A DNA stretch of 64,000 nucleotides, taken from positions 3,038,001 to 3,102,000 of the forward strand of contig NZ_CP081862.1 of NCBI RefSeq assembly GCF_019797765.1, in the 5' to 3' direction. Both the position numbers and the translations under genes were made by a program. The DNA is from Cellulomonas sp. C5510. Its GTDB lineage: Bacteria; Actinomycetota; Actinomycetes; Actinomycetales; Cellulomonadaceae. Shown one piece after another: positions 50,186 to 60,207 of the stretch (its first letter is position 1; each line of letters starts with the position of its first letter). The notes under the pieces were generated by a model. It was not told the origin of the DNA, did no database searches, and was given only the letters and a program-made list of their open reading frames with translations.

Positions 50186-51121
50186 GTGCGTTCACCCCTC
50201 GCCCTCGCCGCCCTCGCGACCGTCGCCGTCCCCGGCTTCGACGCGCGCGAGGTGCGACCCGGAGGCGGCTCCGGGGACGACGACGTCGCGCTCGTGACCG
50301 ACACCCAGCGACGGCACTGGGTCGTCCGTGCACCCCGCTCGGCGGCGGCCGGGGCGGCGCTCGAGGCCGAGCTGGTGCTGCTGGGCGCGCTCGCCGAGCA
50401 GGTCGACGCCGGTCGCCTGCCGTTCGACGTGCCGCGGGTGGTGGGCGCGGCCCCCCTCGAGGAGGGCGGCCGCGTGGTCGTGCACCGCGAGCTGCCCGGC
50501 CGTGAGATCGCGCTCGAGCGGCTGCAGCCGGGGCCGGGCGTCGCCGCGTCCCTCGGCCGGTCGATCGCCGCGCTCCACGAGCTGCCCGTCTCGGTCGTCG
50601 AGGACGCCGGGCTGCCGGTGTACGACGCGGCCGCCTACCGCGAGCGCCGCCAGGCCGAGGTCGACGAGGCCGCCCGCACCGGGCGGGTGCCCGCCACGCT
50701 GCTGCGCCGGTGGGAGGAGCGCCTCGAGGACGTCTCCCTGTGGAAGTTCATCCCGACCGTCGTGCACGGCGACCTGTCGGCGGACCACGTGCTGGTGGCG
50801 GACGGTGCCGTCACCGGCGTGGTCGCGTGGGGCGAGGCGAAGGTGGCGGACCCCGCGGACGACCTGGCGTGGCTGCTCGTCGCCGCCCCACAGGAGGCGG
50901 TGGACTCCGTCATGGAGGCCTACCAGCTGCGGCGCACCGAGCTGAAGGACCCGCACCTCGCGGAGCGCGCGCTGCTCGCCGGGGAGCTGGCGCTGGCACG
51001 GTGGCTGCTGTACGGCGTGCGGTCCGGCGACGACGAGGTGGTCGCGGACGCCGTGCAGATGCTCGACGAGCTCGACGAGCAGACCCGCGACGTGGCCGAG
51101 CCGGGCACCGCCTCGAGCTGA
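50186..51121 (+). CDS. Aminoglycoside-phosphotransferase-fold protein with altered active site
   Basis: 311 residues from a leaderless GTG. The fold of the APH/choline kinase family is visible: the catalytic-loop motif VVHGDLSADHVLV (about 193-205), where the usual Asn of HGDxxxxN is His, and GVVAWGEAKVADPADDLAW (about 212-230), where the Asp of the usual I-D-W/F-x-D motif is Ala. The general-base Asp in HGD is kept. It could phosphorylate a small molecule or be a pseudo-enzyme. It is divergent from nudC and convergent with adnB, as is usual in actinobacterial genomes. Confidence 0.78.
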   Translation: MRSPLALAALATVAVPGFDAREVRPGGGSGDDDVALVTDTQRRHWVVRAPRSAAAGAALEAELVLLGALAEQVDAGRLPFDVPRVVGAAPLEEGGRVVVHRELPGREIALERLQPGPGVAASLGRSIAALHELPVSVVEDAGLPVYDAAAYRERRQAEVDEAARTGRVPATLLRRWEERLEDVSLWKFIPTVVHGDLSADHVLVADGAVTGVVAWGEAKVADPADDLAWLLVAAPQEAVDSVMEAYQLRRTELKDPHLAERALLAGELALARWLLYGVRSGDDEVVADAVQMLDELDEQTRDVAEPGTASS

Positions 51122-51191
51122 GCCGACGGGCGGACGGCAGCGGCTCGGGCAGGCTGCAGCCGCAGGTCCGGCCGCGGCGGGCGGGGCCTGC

Positions 51192-54100
51192 TCAGGCGGG
51201 CGGGGCCGTCGCGGCCAGCAGCAGGCCCTCGATCTCGTCCGCGCCCAGCAACCGCTCCGGGCGCACGGTCCGCCGCGCGCCGACGTAGCAGAACGCCGCG
51301 TCCACCCGGTCGAGCGGCGTGCCCGTCCAGCGGGACCACGCGAGCCGGTACACCGCGAGCTGCAGCTCGCGGACGGCGGTCGCGGCGGGGTCGGTCGGCG
51401 GCGCGCCGGTCTTCCAGTCCACGACGACGACCGCCCCGGGGACGCCGGGCCGGTCCGGGTCGGGGAACACCGCGTCGATCCGGGAGCGCAGCACGTAGCC
51501 GGCGACGGTCGTCTCCACGTCCACCTCCACGGCGACCGGCTCGAGAGCCGCCCACGGGGTGGACAGGAAGGCGGCCCGCAGGGCCGCCTCGTCGGCGTCC
51601 ACGGCCACCGAGTCGTCGTCCGCGCCGGGCAGGTCGTCCAGGTCGACCAGCGCGGGCGCCCCGAAGAACCCCTCCACCCAGGCGTGGAACTGCGTGCCCC
51701 GGCGAGCCTGCGGGGACGGGCGCTGGGGCACCGGCCGGCGCAGGGCCCGCGCGAACTCCGCCCGGTCCGCCGCGAGCCGCACGACCGCTGACGCCGACAG
51801 GTGCGCGGGCAGCTCCACCTCGGGCCGGGGTCGCGACTCCGCCTCCTGCTCCGCGAGGAGCAGCTCGACGGTGCGGTCCCAGGGCGTCGGCGACGCGGGA
51901 CGGGACGCGGCACGTGCCGCCCGGACCGCGGCCGCCGCCGCCTCGACCGCCGGGCGGCGCGACCGGGCGCCGTCGCCGGTGCCCGCGAACGGATCCGCTG
52001 GCCACGTGGCCGACGCGACCTCCTCGGTGCGCGGGTTCGCGTGGTCGTCGTCCGGCGCGGTCGCCCAACCCGCGACGCGCGCGAGCCCGGCTTCGACCAC
52101 CTCCGTGAGGAACAGCGAGGGCGGCCGCGGCCGGCTGCCGTCGCCCCACCACGCGCCGGTGAGCAGCAGCGCCGAGCGCGCGCGCGTGAACGCCACGTAC
52201 GCGAGCCGCCGTTCCTCGGCGACCTGGTGGTCGCCGGCGTCGCGCAGGAACTGCCGGCGCCGCTCCTCCAGGCCCTTCGGGTCGGCGGCGCCGGCGTAGG
52301 CGAGCTCGGGCAGGTCTGCCCGGTCGCCGCGCAGCGGGTAGGGCAGCTCGCCGAGCCCGGTCAGCCACGCGGAGTCGGTCGGTCCGTCCTTGCCCTGCGT
52401 GCGCGTCGCCGGCAGGCCGCCGTCCACCAGGCCGGCCACGACGACGACGTCCCACTCCAGACCCTTCGCCGCGTGCACGGTGATCAGCTGCACCGCGTCG
52501 GGGTCGGGCTCGGCGACCGGCATGTCGAGCCCGTGCTCGTGGGCGTCCGCGGACTCCAGCCAGGCGAGGAACCCACCCAGGCTCGGGTCGTCGGTGGCGT
52601 CGGCGTACCGCACGGCCACCTCGCGGAACGCGTCGAGGTGCGCGCGGGCGCGGCCCGGGGTGAGGCCGGGTCGGGCGGCCACCTCGATGTCGAGGCCCCA
52701 GAGCCGCTCGGCGTGCCCGACGAGCTCCGGCAGCGACAGGTACGTGTGCTGGCGCACCGCGCGCAGCACGGCGCCGAGGTCGACGACGCGGGCCAGGCCG
52801 GTTGCGGTGAGCCGCCGGCCCGAGGGACCGGTCCAGCCGGGCGGGGGCGGGGAGTCGACCGCGTCGACGATGCTGCGCTCGTCCACCACGTCGGCGACGA
52901 CCGGGGCGGACGGGGTGTCGGCGTCGGGCCGTGCGCCGGCGGGAGCGGCGGCGGCGGCCGGCTCGGCGGGGTCGGCGGCGTCGGCCCGCGCCGCGGGCGC
53001 TGCCGTCGGGGCCCCGCCCGCCGCGGCCGACCGCCGGTCCAGCCCCCGGGCGAGGTGGGCGGACCAGTCGGCGAGCGCGTGCAGGTCCGCCGCACCGAGC
53101 CGCGTCCGGGCGCCGGTGAGGAGGCGCATGAGGGCGTCGCCGCGGGACGGGTCGTGCGCAGCCTGGAGCAGAGCGACCACGTCGACGACCTCCGGGGTCG
53201 CGAGCAGGCCGCCGAGGCCGACGACCTCGACCGGGAGACCGGCCGCGCGCAGAGCCCGGTGGAGGACCGGGAACTGCGCGCGCTTGCGGCACAGCACCGC
53301 GGCGGTGACCCGCGACCCGTCGGGCGACGGCACGCCGTCGGCGCCCGGCAGCACGCCGCGACCACCCTCGGGACGCCACCGTGCGGCCACGAAGTCCGCG
53401 ACGGCCTGGGCCTCCTCCTCGAGGGTCGGCGCGAGGTGCGCGACCACGTCGCCGGGGCCGGCTCCGGGGCGGGGCGCGAGCGTCGGCAGCGCGACGCGGA
53501 CGCGGTCCGGCCGTCGCAGGGGCTCGGCGACGTGGTTGGCCGCGTCGAGCACGCGCACGTCGTTGCGCCAGGAGGTGGACAGCGCGTACACGGCGGACGG
53601 GCGGCGGTCGCCGTCCGGCGCCACGTCGGGGAAGTCCGTCGGGAACCGCTCGAGCCCGCCGGCGCTCGCGCCGCGCCAGCCGTAGATCGACTGGTGCGGG
53701 TCGCCGACGGCGGTGACCGGGTGGCCGTCGCCGAACAGCGCGGACAGCAGGACCAGCTGGGCGTACGAGGTGTCCTGGTACTCGTCGAGCAGCACCACAC
53801 GGAACCGGGCACGCTCCCCCGCCGCGACCTCGGGCACGTCGCGGGCCAGCCGCGCGGCGACGGCGACCTGGTCGCCGAAGTCCAGCGCGTCGACGGCGCG
53901 CTTGCGCTCCCGGTACGCGGCGACGAGGTCGAGCATCCGCTGCCGTTCCCGCAGGGAGGCGACGAGGTCGCGGACCTTGGCGTACGGGGCTCGCGGCGGC
54001 ACGCCGGGCGGTGTCGCCTCGATGTCGTCGACGATGCCCTCGATCCGCCGGCGCGCCTCCTCCGGCGCCAGCAGGTGCTCGTCGAGCGCGCCCGAGAGGG

Positions 54101-54674
54101 TGAGCACCGCCTCGACGACCGTGGACACGGCCGCTGCCGAGTCCAGGTCGGCCGTCCACGACTCGACGACCTCGCTGGCGAGCTGCCACTGCGCGGCCTC
54201 CCCGAGCAGACGCGCGGCCGGTTCGACGCCGAGGCGCAGCCCGTGGTCGGAGACGAGCGACGCGGCGTACGCGTTGTACGTCGAGATGGTGGGCCGTGCG
54301 ACCGTCAGCAGGCCCGCGCCGCCGTCGGCCGCGTCCTCCGCAGCCGACAGCCCCGGCAGGTGCACGCCCTCGGCCGCCGCCGCGCGCGCGAGGTGGCGCA
54401 GCCTGCGGCGCACGCGCTCCGCGAGCTCGCCGGCCGCCTTGCGGGTGAACGTGAGCCCGAGCACCTCCTCCGGCGCGACCATCCCGTTCGCGAGCAGCCA
54501 CACGACGCGCGCGGCCATCGTCTCGGTCTTCCCCGAGCCCGCTCCCGCCACCACCAGGGCGGGGCGGAGCGGGGACTCGATGACGGCGACCTGCTCGTCG
54601 GTCGGCAGGTCGCGCCGCAGCAGCCGGGCGACGTCGTGCGCGGAGAGCGCCGGCCGCACCGTCGTCGTCGTCAT
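51192..54674 (-). CDS. adnB: AdnB-like helicase-nuclease subunit (UvrD/AddA family)
   Basis: 1160 residues, ATG at 54674 overlapping the adnA stop (ATGA). SF1 motor motifs: Walker A AGAGSGKT (43-50), LLDEYQDTSYAQ, GDPHQSIYGWRGA, STSWRND, ITVHAAKGLEWD and AFTRARSALLL. The C-terminus holds a RecB-type nuclease: GTQFHAWVEGFFG, a conserved Asp in SRIDAVFPD and VVVVDWKTG with a Gln-Tyr helix after it. AdnAB resects double-strand breaks in mycobacteria as a heterodimer with two motors and two nucleases. This subunit looks intact. A low-complexity Ala/Pro insert lies at about 555-600. Confidence 0.88.
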   Translation of the reverse strand: MTTTTVRPALSAHDVARLLRRDLPTDEQVAVIESPLRPALVVAGAGSGKTETMAARVVWLLANGMVAPEEVLGLTFTRKAAGELAERVRRRLRHLARAAAAEGVHLPGLSAAEDAADGGAGLLTVARPTISTYNAYAASLVSDHGLRLGVEPAARLLGEAAQWQLASEVVESWTADLDSAAAVSTVVEAVLTLSGALDEHLLAPEEARRRIEGIVDDIEATPPGVPPRAPYAKVRDLVASLRERQRMLDLVAAYRERKRAVDALDFGDQVAVAARLARDVPEVAAGERARFRVVLLDEYQDTSYAQLVLLSALFGDGHPVTAVGDPHQSIYGWRGASAGGLERFPTDFPDVAPDGDRRPSAVYALSTSWRNDVRVLDAANHVAEPLRRPDRVRVALPTLAPRPGAGPGDVVAHLAPTLEEEAQAVADFVAARWRPEGGRGVLPGADGVPSPDGSRVTAAVLCRKRAQFPVLHRALRAAGLPVEVVGLGGLLATPEVVDVVALLQAAHDPSRGDALMRLLTGARTRLGAADLHALADWSAHLARGLDRRSAAAGGAPTAAPAARADAADPAEPAAAAAPAGARPDADTPSAPVVADVVDERSIVDAVDSPPPPGWTGPSGRRLTATGLARVVDLGAVLRAVRQHTYLSLPELVGHAERLWGLDIEVAARPGLTPGRARAHLDAFREVAVRYADATDDPSLGGFLAWLESADAHEHGLDMPVAEPDPDAVQLITVHAAKGLEWDVVVVAGLVDGGLPATRTQGKDGPTDSAWLTGLGELPYPLRGDRADLPELAYAGAADPKGLEERRRQFLRDAGDHQVAEERRLAYVAFTRARSALLLTGAWWGDGSRPRPPSLFLTEVVEAGLARVAGWATAPDDDHANPRTEEVASATWPADPFAGTGDGARSRRPAVEAAAAAVRAARAASRPASPTPWDRTVELLLAEQEAESRPRPEVELPAHLSASAVVRLAADRAEFARALRRPVPQRPSPQARRGTQFHAWVEGFFGAPALVDLDDLPGADDDSVAVDADEAALRAAFLSTPWAALEPVAVEVDVETTVAGYVLRSRIDAVFPDPDRPGVPGAVVVVDWKTGAPPTDPAATAVRELQLAVYRLAWSRWTGTPLDRVDAAFCYVGARRTVRPERLLGADEIEGLLLAATAPPA

Positions 54675-57600
54675 CCGACCACCTGCCCGCCCTCGTCCCG
54701 CAGCGGGCAGGACCGGCGCACGGGGCACCGGTCGCAGAGCGCGTTCGCCGTCGCGGCGAAGGACGACGCGGCCATCCGCTCGGCGACCTCCTCGATGTGG
54801 CTGCGGGCCCACGAGGGCTCCGCGGGGCTGTCCGGCCCGAGCGCCGGCTGCTGCCGCACGGCCGCCTGGGACCTGTTGACGTCGGACACGTAGACGAGCT
54901 GCGCCCCGGCGCTCCGCGACCCGGGCGGCAGCCCCTCGACGGCGCCGGCGTCCACGGCGAGCTGGTACGCCCCGAGCTGGGGGTTGGTCGTCGACTCCTG
55001 CGCGGACGGTGCCGTGCGACCGGTCTTGAGGTCGACCACCCGGACCGGTGTGCCGTCCGCGTCGCCCGGGCCGTCCTCGGCGCGCTCCACGCGGTCGAGC
55101 GTGCCCCGCACGACCGCGCGGTCGAGCTGCAGCTCGAACCGCGCCTCCACGGCCAGCGGCTCCCCCGCGGTCGCCAGGTAGCCGGCGAGCCGCGCCACCA
55201 TCGCCTCCGCGCGCCGCCTCTCGAGCGTCGCGGGCCACCCGGAGCCGAGCCCGAGCTCCGGCCAGCGGCGGTCGAGCTCCGCCAGCATCTCCTCCCGGCC
55301 GCCGCGCGGGAACGTCTGGGCGAGGGCGTGCACGAGCGTCCCCAGCGACTGCCGCGTGCTGCTCGGCGCGGTGCCGCCGGCGGCCTCGAGGGCCCAGCGC
55401 AGGGTGCACGTGCCCGCCGTCTCGACGCGGGACGGGGACACCGGGACACGCTGCCCCTCGGGCCACAGCGGGGCGTCGCTCGACGGCCCGGCCAGCCCGT
55501 GCCACTGGTCCGGGTCGGCCCCGGGTACGCCGGCGTCGGCGAGCCGCGCGAGCACCGCCGCTGCCCCGTCGTCCGGCTCGCCCCGCCGGGTGGCGTCCTC
55601 CAGCCGCGCACGCAGCCCGGCCACGAGCCCGCGCAGGTCCAACGGGGCCGGTGCTGTCGTCCGCCGCGGGTCGTCGTCCTCGTCGCAGGGCTCCACGAGG
55701 TCGAGGAACGGCGACGGCTGGTCGTCCTCGTCGGACACGGCGGTGACCAGCAGCACGCGGCGCGCCCGGGTCACCGCGACGTGGAAGGAGCGCAGCTCGT
55801 CGGCGAGCACCGCGGCGCGTGCGGCGGCACCGTCGGCGGGGGCGACGCCGTCGCCCTCCGGTGCCACGCGGCCGGCCAGCACGTCGACGAGGGCCTGCGA
55901 GCCGAGCAGCGAGTCGCGCAGCCGGAGGTCCGGCCAGACGCCCTCCTGCACGCCCGCGACGGCGACCACGTCCCACTCGCGGCCGGCTGCTCCGGCCGGC
56001 GTCAGCACGGCCACCGCGTCCCGGCGGGCCCGCGCCGCGATGGTGTCGGACGGCAGCTCCTGCGCCTCCACCCACTCGAGGAACGCGGCGGCACGGGCCT
56101 GCGGCATCCGGTCCACGAAGGTCTCGGCGGCCCGGAACAGCGCGAGGACCGCGTCCAGGTCCCGGTCCGCTCGCGCACCGCCCGGTCCGCCTGCGAGCGC
56201 CGCCCGGCGCCACGGGTCCGCGAGCCCGGAGGCCTCCCAGAGCGCCCACAGGACGGTCTGCGCGTCGGCGCCCGGGTCGGCGGCGGCCGCGCGGCCGGCG
56301 GCCAGCACGCCGGCGAGCCGGACGACCGGGCGGCGCACGGCCTGCGGCAGCGTGGCCGCCCGCCCGGGGAACGCGAGCGCCTCGACCAGCAGGTCGTCGC
56401 TCGGCCGGCCGCCCCCCGCGCCGACCTCCTCCTGGCGCAGCGCACGCCGCAGCCGCCGCAGGCCCACGGCGTCCATGCCGCCCAGCGGCGAGCAGCACAG
56501 GCGCGCGGCGAGCGCCGCGTCGAGCGCGAGCCCGCCGGTGGCCGCCCCGTCCGGTGCCGGGACCCGCGTCGCGAGACCGTCCACGGCCGGGGCTCCCCCG
56601 GCGTCGACAGCCGGCCCGGCGGGGCCGGCGTGGGGAGGCCTCCCGCACCGACCCCACCGCCCGGGCGGTCCCCGCCGAGCACGCAGCGCAGCGCGTCGAG
56701 CAGCGGCCGCACCGCGGGCTCGTCGCGCAGCGGGACGTCGCTGCCCACCACGGCGACCGGCACGGACGCCGACCCGAGCGCCCGGCGCAGCGCTGTCACC
56801 TGCGCACCCGACCGGGTGACCACGGCCATCTCGGCCCACGGCGTGCCGTCCTCGAGGTGCGCGCGGCGCAGCGCGTGGGCGATCCAGGCGGCCTCCTGCG
56901 CGGCGCTGGGGAGCACCGCGGTGCGCACCAGGTCGCGAGGTGCGTCGGGCCCGCCGCCGGCCCGCGGCACACCGGCGCCCGCCTCGGTGCCGCCCCCTCG
57001 GCCCGGCCCGACCGCGCCCGGGAGGGAGGCCGGCCGTGCACGCCGGTGCGCCGCGCCTCCCACGACGGCCACGCGCTGCGACACCCGCCCGGCCACCTGG
57101 CGCAGGGCCGGTCCGTGGCGGCGGACCGTCTCCAGCACCATGCGGTGCGCGCCGAGCTCCCCCGGCCCGTCCCCGTGGGCGTCGGCGCGACCGACGAGCG
57201 CGGGGGTGGCCCCGCGGAACGTCTGCACCGCCTCGTCGGGGTCGGCGAGCAGCAGCACCGTCGCCCCGTCGTCCTGCAGCACGCGCAGCAGCCGGGCGGT
57301 GGCCTCGGTCGCCTCCTGGTAGTCGTCCACGACGACGAGGCGCCACCGCGGCCGCGGCCGACCCGGCAGCTCCTGGTCCCACGCCCGCAGCGCCTCCGCG
57401 GCCTCCTCGACGACCGTCGCCGGGTCGTGCCGCGCACCCGCGTCGGGCGTGCCGGCGCGCAGGGTCGTGACGTCCAGGTACTCGGCGTACAGCGTCGCCG
57501 CGGCGACCCACTCGGGGCGCCCGTGCCGATCTCCGAGCGCCGCGAGCTCGACCGGCCCGACACCGCGCTCCGCGGCGCGCATGAGGAGGTCGCGCAGCTC

Positions 57601-58164
57601 ACCGCGGAACGCCCGCAGCGTGAGCGCGTCGTCGGGGACGCCCGCGGGCCACCGCAGCGGCACGCCCTCCCCGGCCGCGTGCCCGGCGAGCAGCTCGGCC
57701 AGCGCCAGGTCCTGCTCCGGTCCGGAGATCAGCGTGGGTGCGGGCTCGCCGAGCAGCGCCGCCCGCGAGCGCAGCACGGCGAACGCGGCCGAGGCGGCGG
57801 TGCGCACCATGGCCTGGCCGGTGGTGCGGCGGACCCGCGCACCGATCCGGTCGCGCAGCTCGGCCGCCGCGCGCCTCCCCGACGCGAGCACGAGCACCTC
57901 GTCGGGCGACGGCGTGCCGGGTGACGGGAGCAGGGCGTCGTCGTCGGCGCCGAGCGCGGCGGCCACGGCCTCGACCGCCAGCAGCGTCTTGCCCGTGCCC
58001 GCGGCGCCCACGACGAGCAGGGCGCGGTCCTCGCGCGCGAGCAGCCGCTCCACCACCGCGCGCTGGTCGGCGCCGAGCCGGACCGGGGGCGGCACGTCCG
58101 CCAGCACCGGCCGCACCAGGCGCAGGCCGGCGGGGCCGGGCGGGGCGGCGGGTGTCACGGTCAC
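54671..58164 (-). pseudogene. adnA: AdnA-like helicase-nuclease subunit, interrupted by an apparent frameshift
   Basis: From a GTG at 58164 one frame encodes the motor start: GAAGTGKTLL (Walker A, about 54), LVVVDDYQEATEATARLL, LLLADPDEAVQTFRG, and AVVTRSGAQVTALRRALG, up to about 56680. The continuation sits in the next frame: PLGGMDAVGLRRLRRALRQ, the EWDVVAVAGVQEGVWPDLRL motor region, FHVAVTRARR, and a C-terminal nuclease with VRVVDLKTGRT plus iron-sulfur cysteines (TCTLRW, CDRCPVRRSC). A single missing base (or a -1 shift) between about 56600 and 56690, in a G/C-rich low-complexity linker, would join them into about 1164 codons. A true mutation, a sequencing error or programmed frameshifting are all possible; since AdnB is intact, an error is my first guess. 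Confidence 0.75.
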
Positions 58165-58292
58165 GGCTCGATCCCATCACACGCCACCGACAGCAGCGGG
58201 CAGCAGCGGTGCCCCGGAGCAGACCGCACGGACCCCGCCCGGGCACGGCCGGACCGGAGCGAGACACCCGGGACCCGCGCGGGGCCGCTGGC

Positions 58293-58298
58293 TATCAT
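58293..58298 (+). promoter_or_regulatory. -10 box of the TetR gene
   Basis: TATCAT, six bases before the ATG at 58305, again indicating a leaderless transcript. Confidence 0.6.
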
Positions 58299-58304
58299 CA
58301 CCCG

Positions 58305-59000
58305 ATGGACCAGCCCCCGACCGGCCGCGGCCGACCGGTGCGCATGCCCCGGGCCCTGCGCCGCGCGCAGGTGCTGCGCATCGCCCAGGAGCTGTTCACG
58401 TCCGAGGGCTTCCACCACGTCTCCATGGACGACATCGCCGAGCGGGCCGAGGTCAGCAAGCCCGTGCTCTACCGGCACTTCCCCTCCAAGCTCGACCTGT
58501 ACCTGACGGTCGTCGACGCCCGCGGCGAGGAGCTGCTGTCCGCCGTCGACGCCGCGGTCGCCGAGCACCCGCCGGGCGAGGTGCGGCCGCACGACGCGCG
58601 GGCCGTGATCACCGGCGTCGTGCGGGCCTACCTCGACTTCGTGGACCGTGCCGGGGAGTCCTCCGCGCTGCTGTTCGAGTCGGACGTCCGGCACGACGAC
58701 GGCGTCCGGGCGCGCGTCGAGCGGGCCACGGCGGTCGTCACGCGCCGTGTCGAGTCCGTGCTGTCCGGCGTGGCCGGGGTCCCGCACGCGACCGCCGCGC
58801 TGCTGGCCCCCAGCGTCGCGGCGATGGCGCAGGAGGCCGCGACGCGGCGGCTGCGCGCGGCCGGCCCGCTGCCGGCCCGCGAGACGGCGTCGCTGGTCGC
58901 CCGGCTCGCGTGGGGCGGGGTGTCCGGGTTCGTCCCGGGCCTCTCGGCCGAGGGCGAACGGGAGCCGCAGCAGGACGGCGGCGACGCCCGCCCGGCCTAG
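58305..59000 (+). CDS. TetR-family transcriptional regulator
   Basis: 231 residues, start fixed by a TATCAT box six bases upstream. The DNA-binding helix-turn-helix is at about residues 20-65 (VLRIAQELFTSEGFHHVSMD, DIAERAEVSKPVLYRHFPSK). The helical ligand-binding domain follows, with SALLFESDVRHDD. It is adjacent to DUF3107 in the same orientation, as Rv3208/Rv3208A in M. tuberculosis. The effector and targets are unknown; the two genes probably respond together. Confidence 0.88.
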   Translation: MDQPPTGRGRPVRMPRALRRAQVLRIAQELFTSEGFHHVSMDDIAERAEVSKPVLYRHFPSKLDLYLTVVDARGEELLSAVDAAVAEHPPGEVRPHDARAVITGVVRAYLDFVDRAGESSALLFESDVRHDDGVRARVERATAVVTRRVESVLSGVAGVPHATAALLAPSVAAMAQEAATRRLRAAGPLPARETASLVARLAWGGVSGFVPGLSAEGEREPQQDGGDARPA

Positions 59001-59043
59001 GATGACGGGGCAGCACAACCGGACGAGCGAGGAGACGACCAGC

Positions 59044-59268
59044 GTGGACATCACGATCGGGGTGCAGAACCTGCCGCGCGAGCTGGTGATCGAGTCGGAC
59101 CAGACCGCCGACGAGGTCACGGCCGCCGTCACCGAGGCCCTCACCGGCAAGCCCGTCCTGGAGCTCGTCGACACCCGCGGGCGGCGCGTCGTCGTGCCGT
59201 CGGCGTCGATCGGCTACGTCGAGATCGGCACGGAGTCGAAGGGCCGCGTCGGCTTCGGCGCCCTCTGA
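59044..59268 (+). CDS. DUF3107 small conserved actinobacterial protein
   Basis: 74 residues from a GTG, with GAGGAG nine bases upstream. Sequence MDITIGVQNLPRELVIESDQ, TADEVTAAVTEAL, VPSASIGYVEIG and GRVGFG matches DUF3107 (TB9.4-like). Predicted small alpha/beta fold, function unknown. Probably cotranscribed with tetR, or from a TAGGAT box at about 58997. A very strong terminator follows. Confidence 0.88.
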   Translation: MDITIGVQNLPRELVIESDQTADEVTAAVTEALTGKPVLELVDTRGRRVVVPSASIGYVEIGTESKGRVGFGAL

Positions 59269-59296
59269 CCCGGCGCGGGCGCACCGGCCCCGCCGC

Positions 59297-59339
59297 ACGA
59301 CGCCCCCGGCACCTCCGCGTGAGGTGCCGGGGGCGTCGT
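59297..59339. terminator. Terminator between DUF3107 and the ferritin-like gene
   Basis: 19-base arms, ACGACGCCCCCGGCACCTC (59297-59315) and exact complement (59321-59339), five-base loop. It lies 28 bases after DUF3107 and 26 bases before the stop of the convergent gene, so it can serve both. Confidence 0.85.
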
Positions 59340-59364
59340 CGTCGCGGGCGCCGCGAGCGCGGCG

Positions 59365-60105
59365 TCAGGCCGTCAGACCGAGCCGCGACATCCGGCGGGT
59401 GTGCTCCGCCGTCAGCTCGCCGAACAGCCGGGCGGGTGCCGCGGCGTCCTCCTCGGACGTCGCCGGCGTGGCGTCGTGCCCGTCGCCCGCCGACGCGTCG
59501 ACGGCCGCCCCGCCGGACGCGCGCCGGGTCACCAGGCGCCCGAGGCCCGGGTGCGCGGCCATGGCCTGCTGCACGACGCCGAGCGCCTCGCCGACGAGCC
59601 GCCGCCCCCACAGCGCGAGCCGCGACACGAGCACCTCGTCCTGGGCGCCCGCGGCCTCGAGCTCGCCGACGGCGAGGTCCTCGTGGGCGGCGTCGTCGAG
59701 CACCTCGAGGAGCAGGGCGCGGGAGCGCGGGTCGACGGCCGCGGCCGCGATCCGGCAGAAGTCGTCGGACACCCCGTCGGCGACGTAGGACCGGAGCAGC
59801 CGCTCCCACCAGGTGCTCGGCTGCGTGCGCGAGTCGAAGTCCTCCATGAGGCGCGCGTACGCCCCCAGGCACCGCTCGGGGTCGCCGCCCAGCTCGACCA
59901 CCCGCTCCAGGACCGCGTCCCGGCGGGCGACGGCCGCCGCGGCGAGGCGGCTGAGCTCGAGCTGCTGCGCGGTGGAGGGCGCGACGCGGGCGTCCTCCGC
60001 GAGCCGGCCGAAGGCCACGTGCTGCAGGTGGGCGACCAGGCCGAGCAGCTCGACGGTGTCGGCGGCGTCGGCGATCGGGTGGGCGTCGTGAACGACCTCG
60101 GTCAT
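59365..60105 (-). CDS. Ferritin-like fold conserved protein
   Basis: 246 residues from the ATG at 60105; a TACGAT box ends five bases before it. The helical pattern with spaced acidic and His residues (LLGLVAHLQHVAFGRLAEDA, MEDFDSRTQPSTWWERLLRS, LEVLDDAAHEDLAVGELEAA) resembles the ferritin-like proteins of the Rv3210c/MiaE type in Actinobacteria. A variable Ala/Asp-rich segment precedes the C-terminal helix. Whether a di-iron centre is present cannot be confirmed by eye. Divergent from the MFS gene. Confidence 0.72.
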   Translation of the reverse strand: MTEVVHDAHPIADAADTVELLGLVAHLQHVAFGRLAEDARVAPSTAQQLELSRLAAAAVARRDAVLERVVELGGDPERCLGAYARLMEDFDSRTQPSTWWERLLRSYVADGVSDDFCRIAAAAVDPRSRALLLEVLDDAAHEDLAVGELEAAGAQDEVLVSRLALWGRRLVGEALGVVQQAMAAHPGLGRLVTRRASGGAAVDASAGDGHDATPATSEEDAAAPARLFGELTAEHTRRMSRLGLTA

Positions 60106-60127
60106 CCGGGCATCGTAACGCCGCGGC

Positions 60128-60133
60128 TAGACT
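60128..60133 (+). promoter_or_regulatory. -10 box of the MFS transporter gene
   Basis: TAGACT, with the transcription start expected at about 60140-60142, where an ATG also occurs. It lies back to back with the ferritin-like gene's TACGAT box. Confidence 0.5.
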
Positions 60134-60207
60134 GGGCGCAGATGAGGGCTGTGACGCGACCTGGTGGCGGGGAGGCGCGTCGGACCGACGTACCCCGAGA
60201 GGCCCCC

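Noticed and set aside
51801..54893. Long plus-strand open frame opposite adnB
   Set aside because: Antisense shadow of a 78 percent-like GC codon pattern; composition RRG/VGRR-rich, no family likeness.
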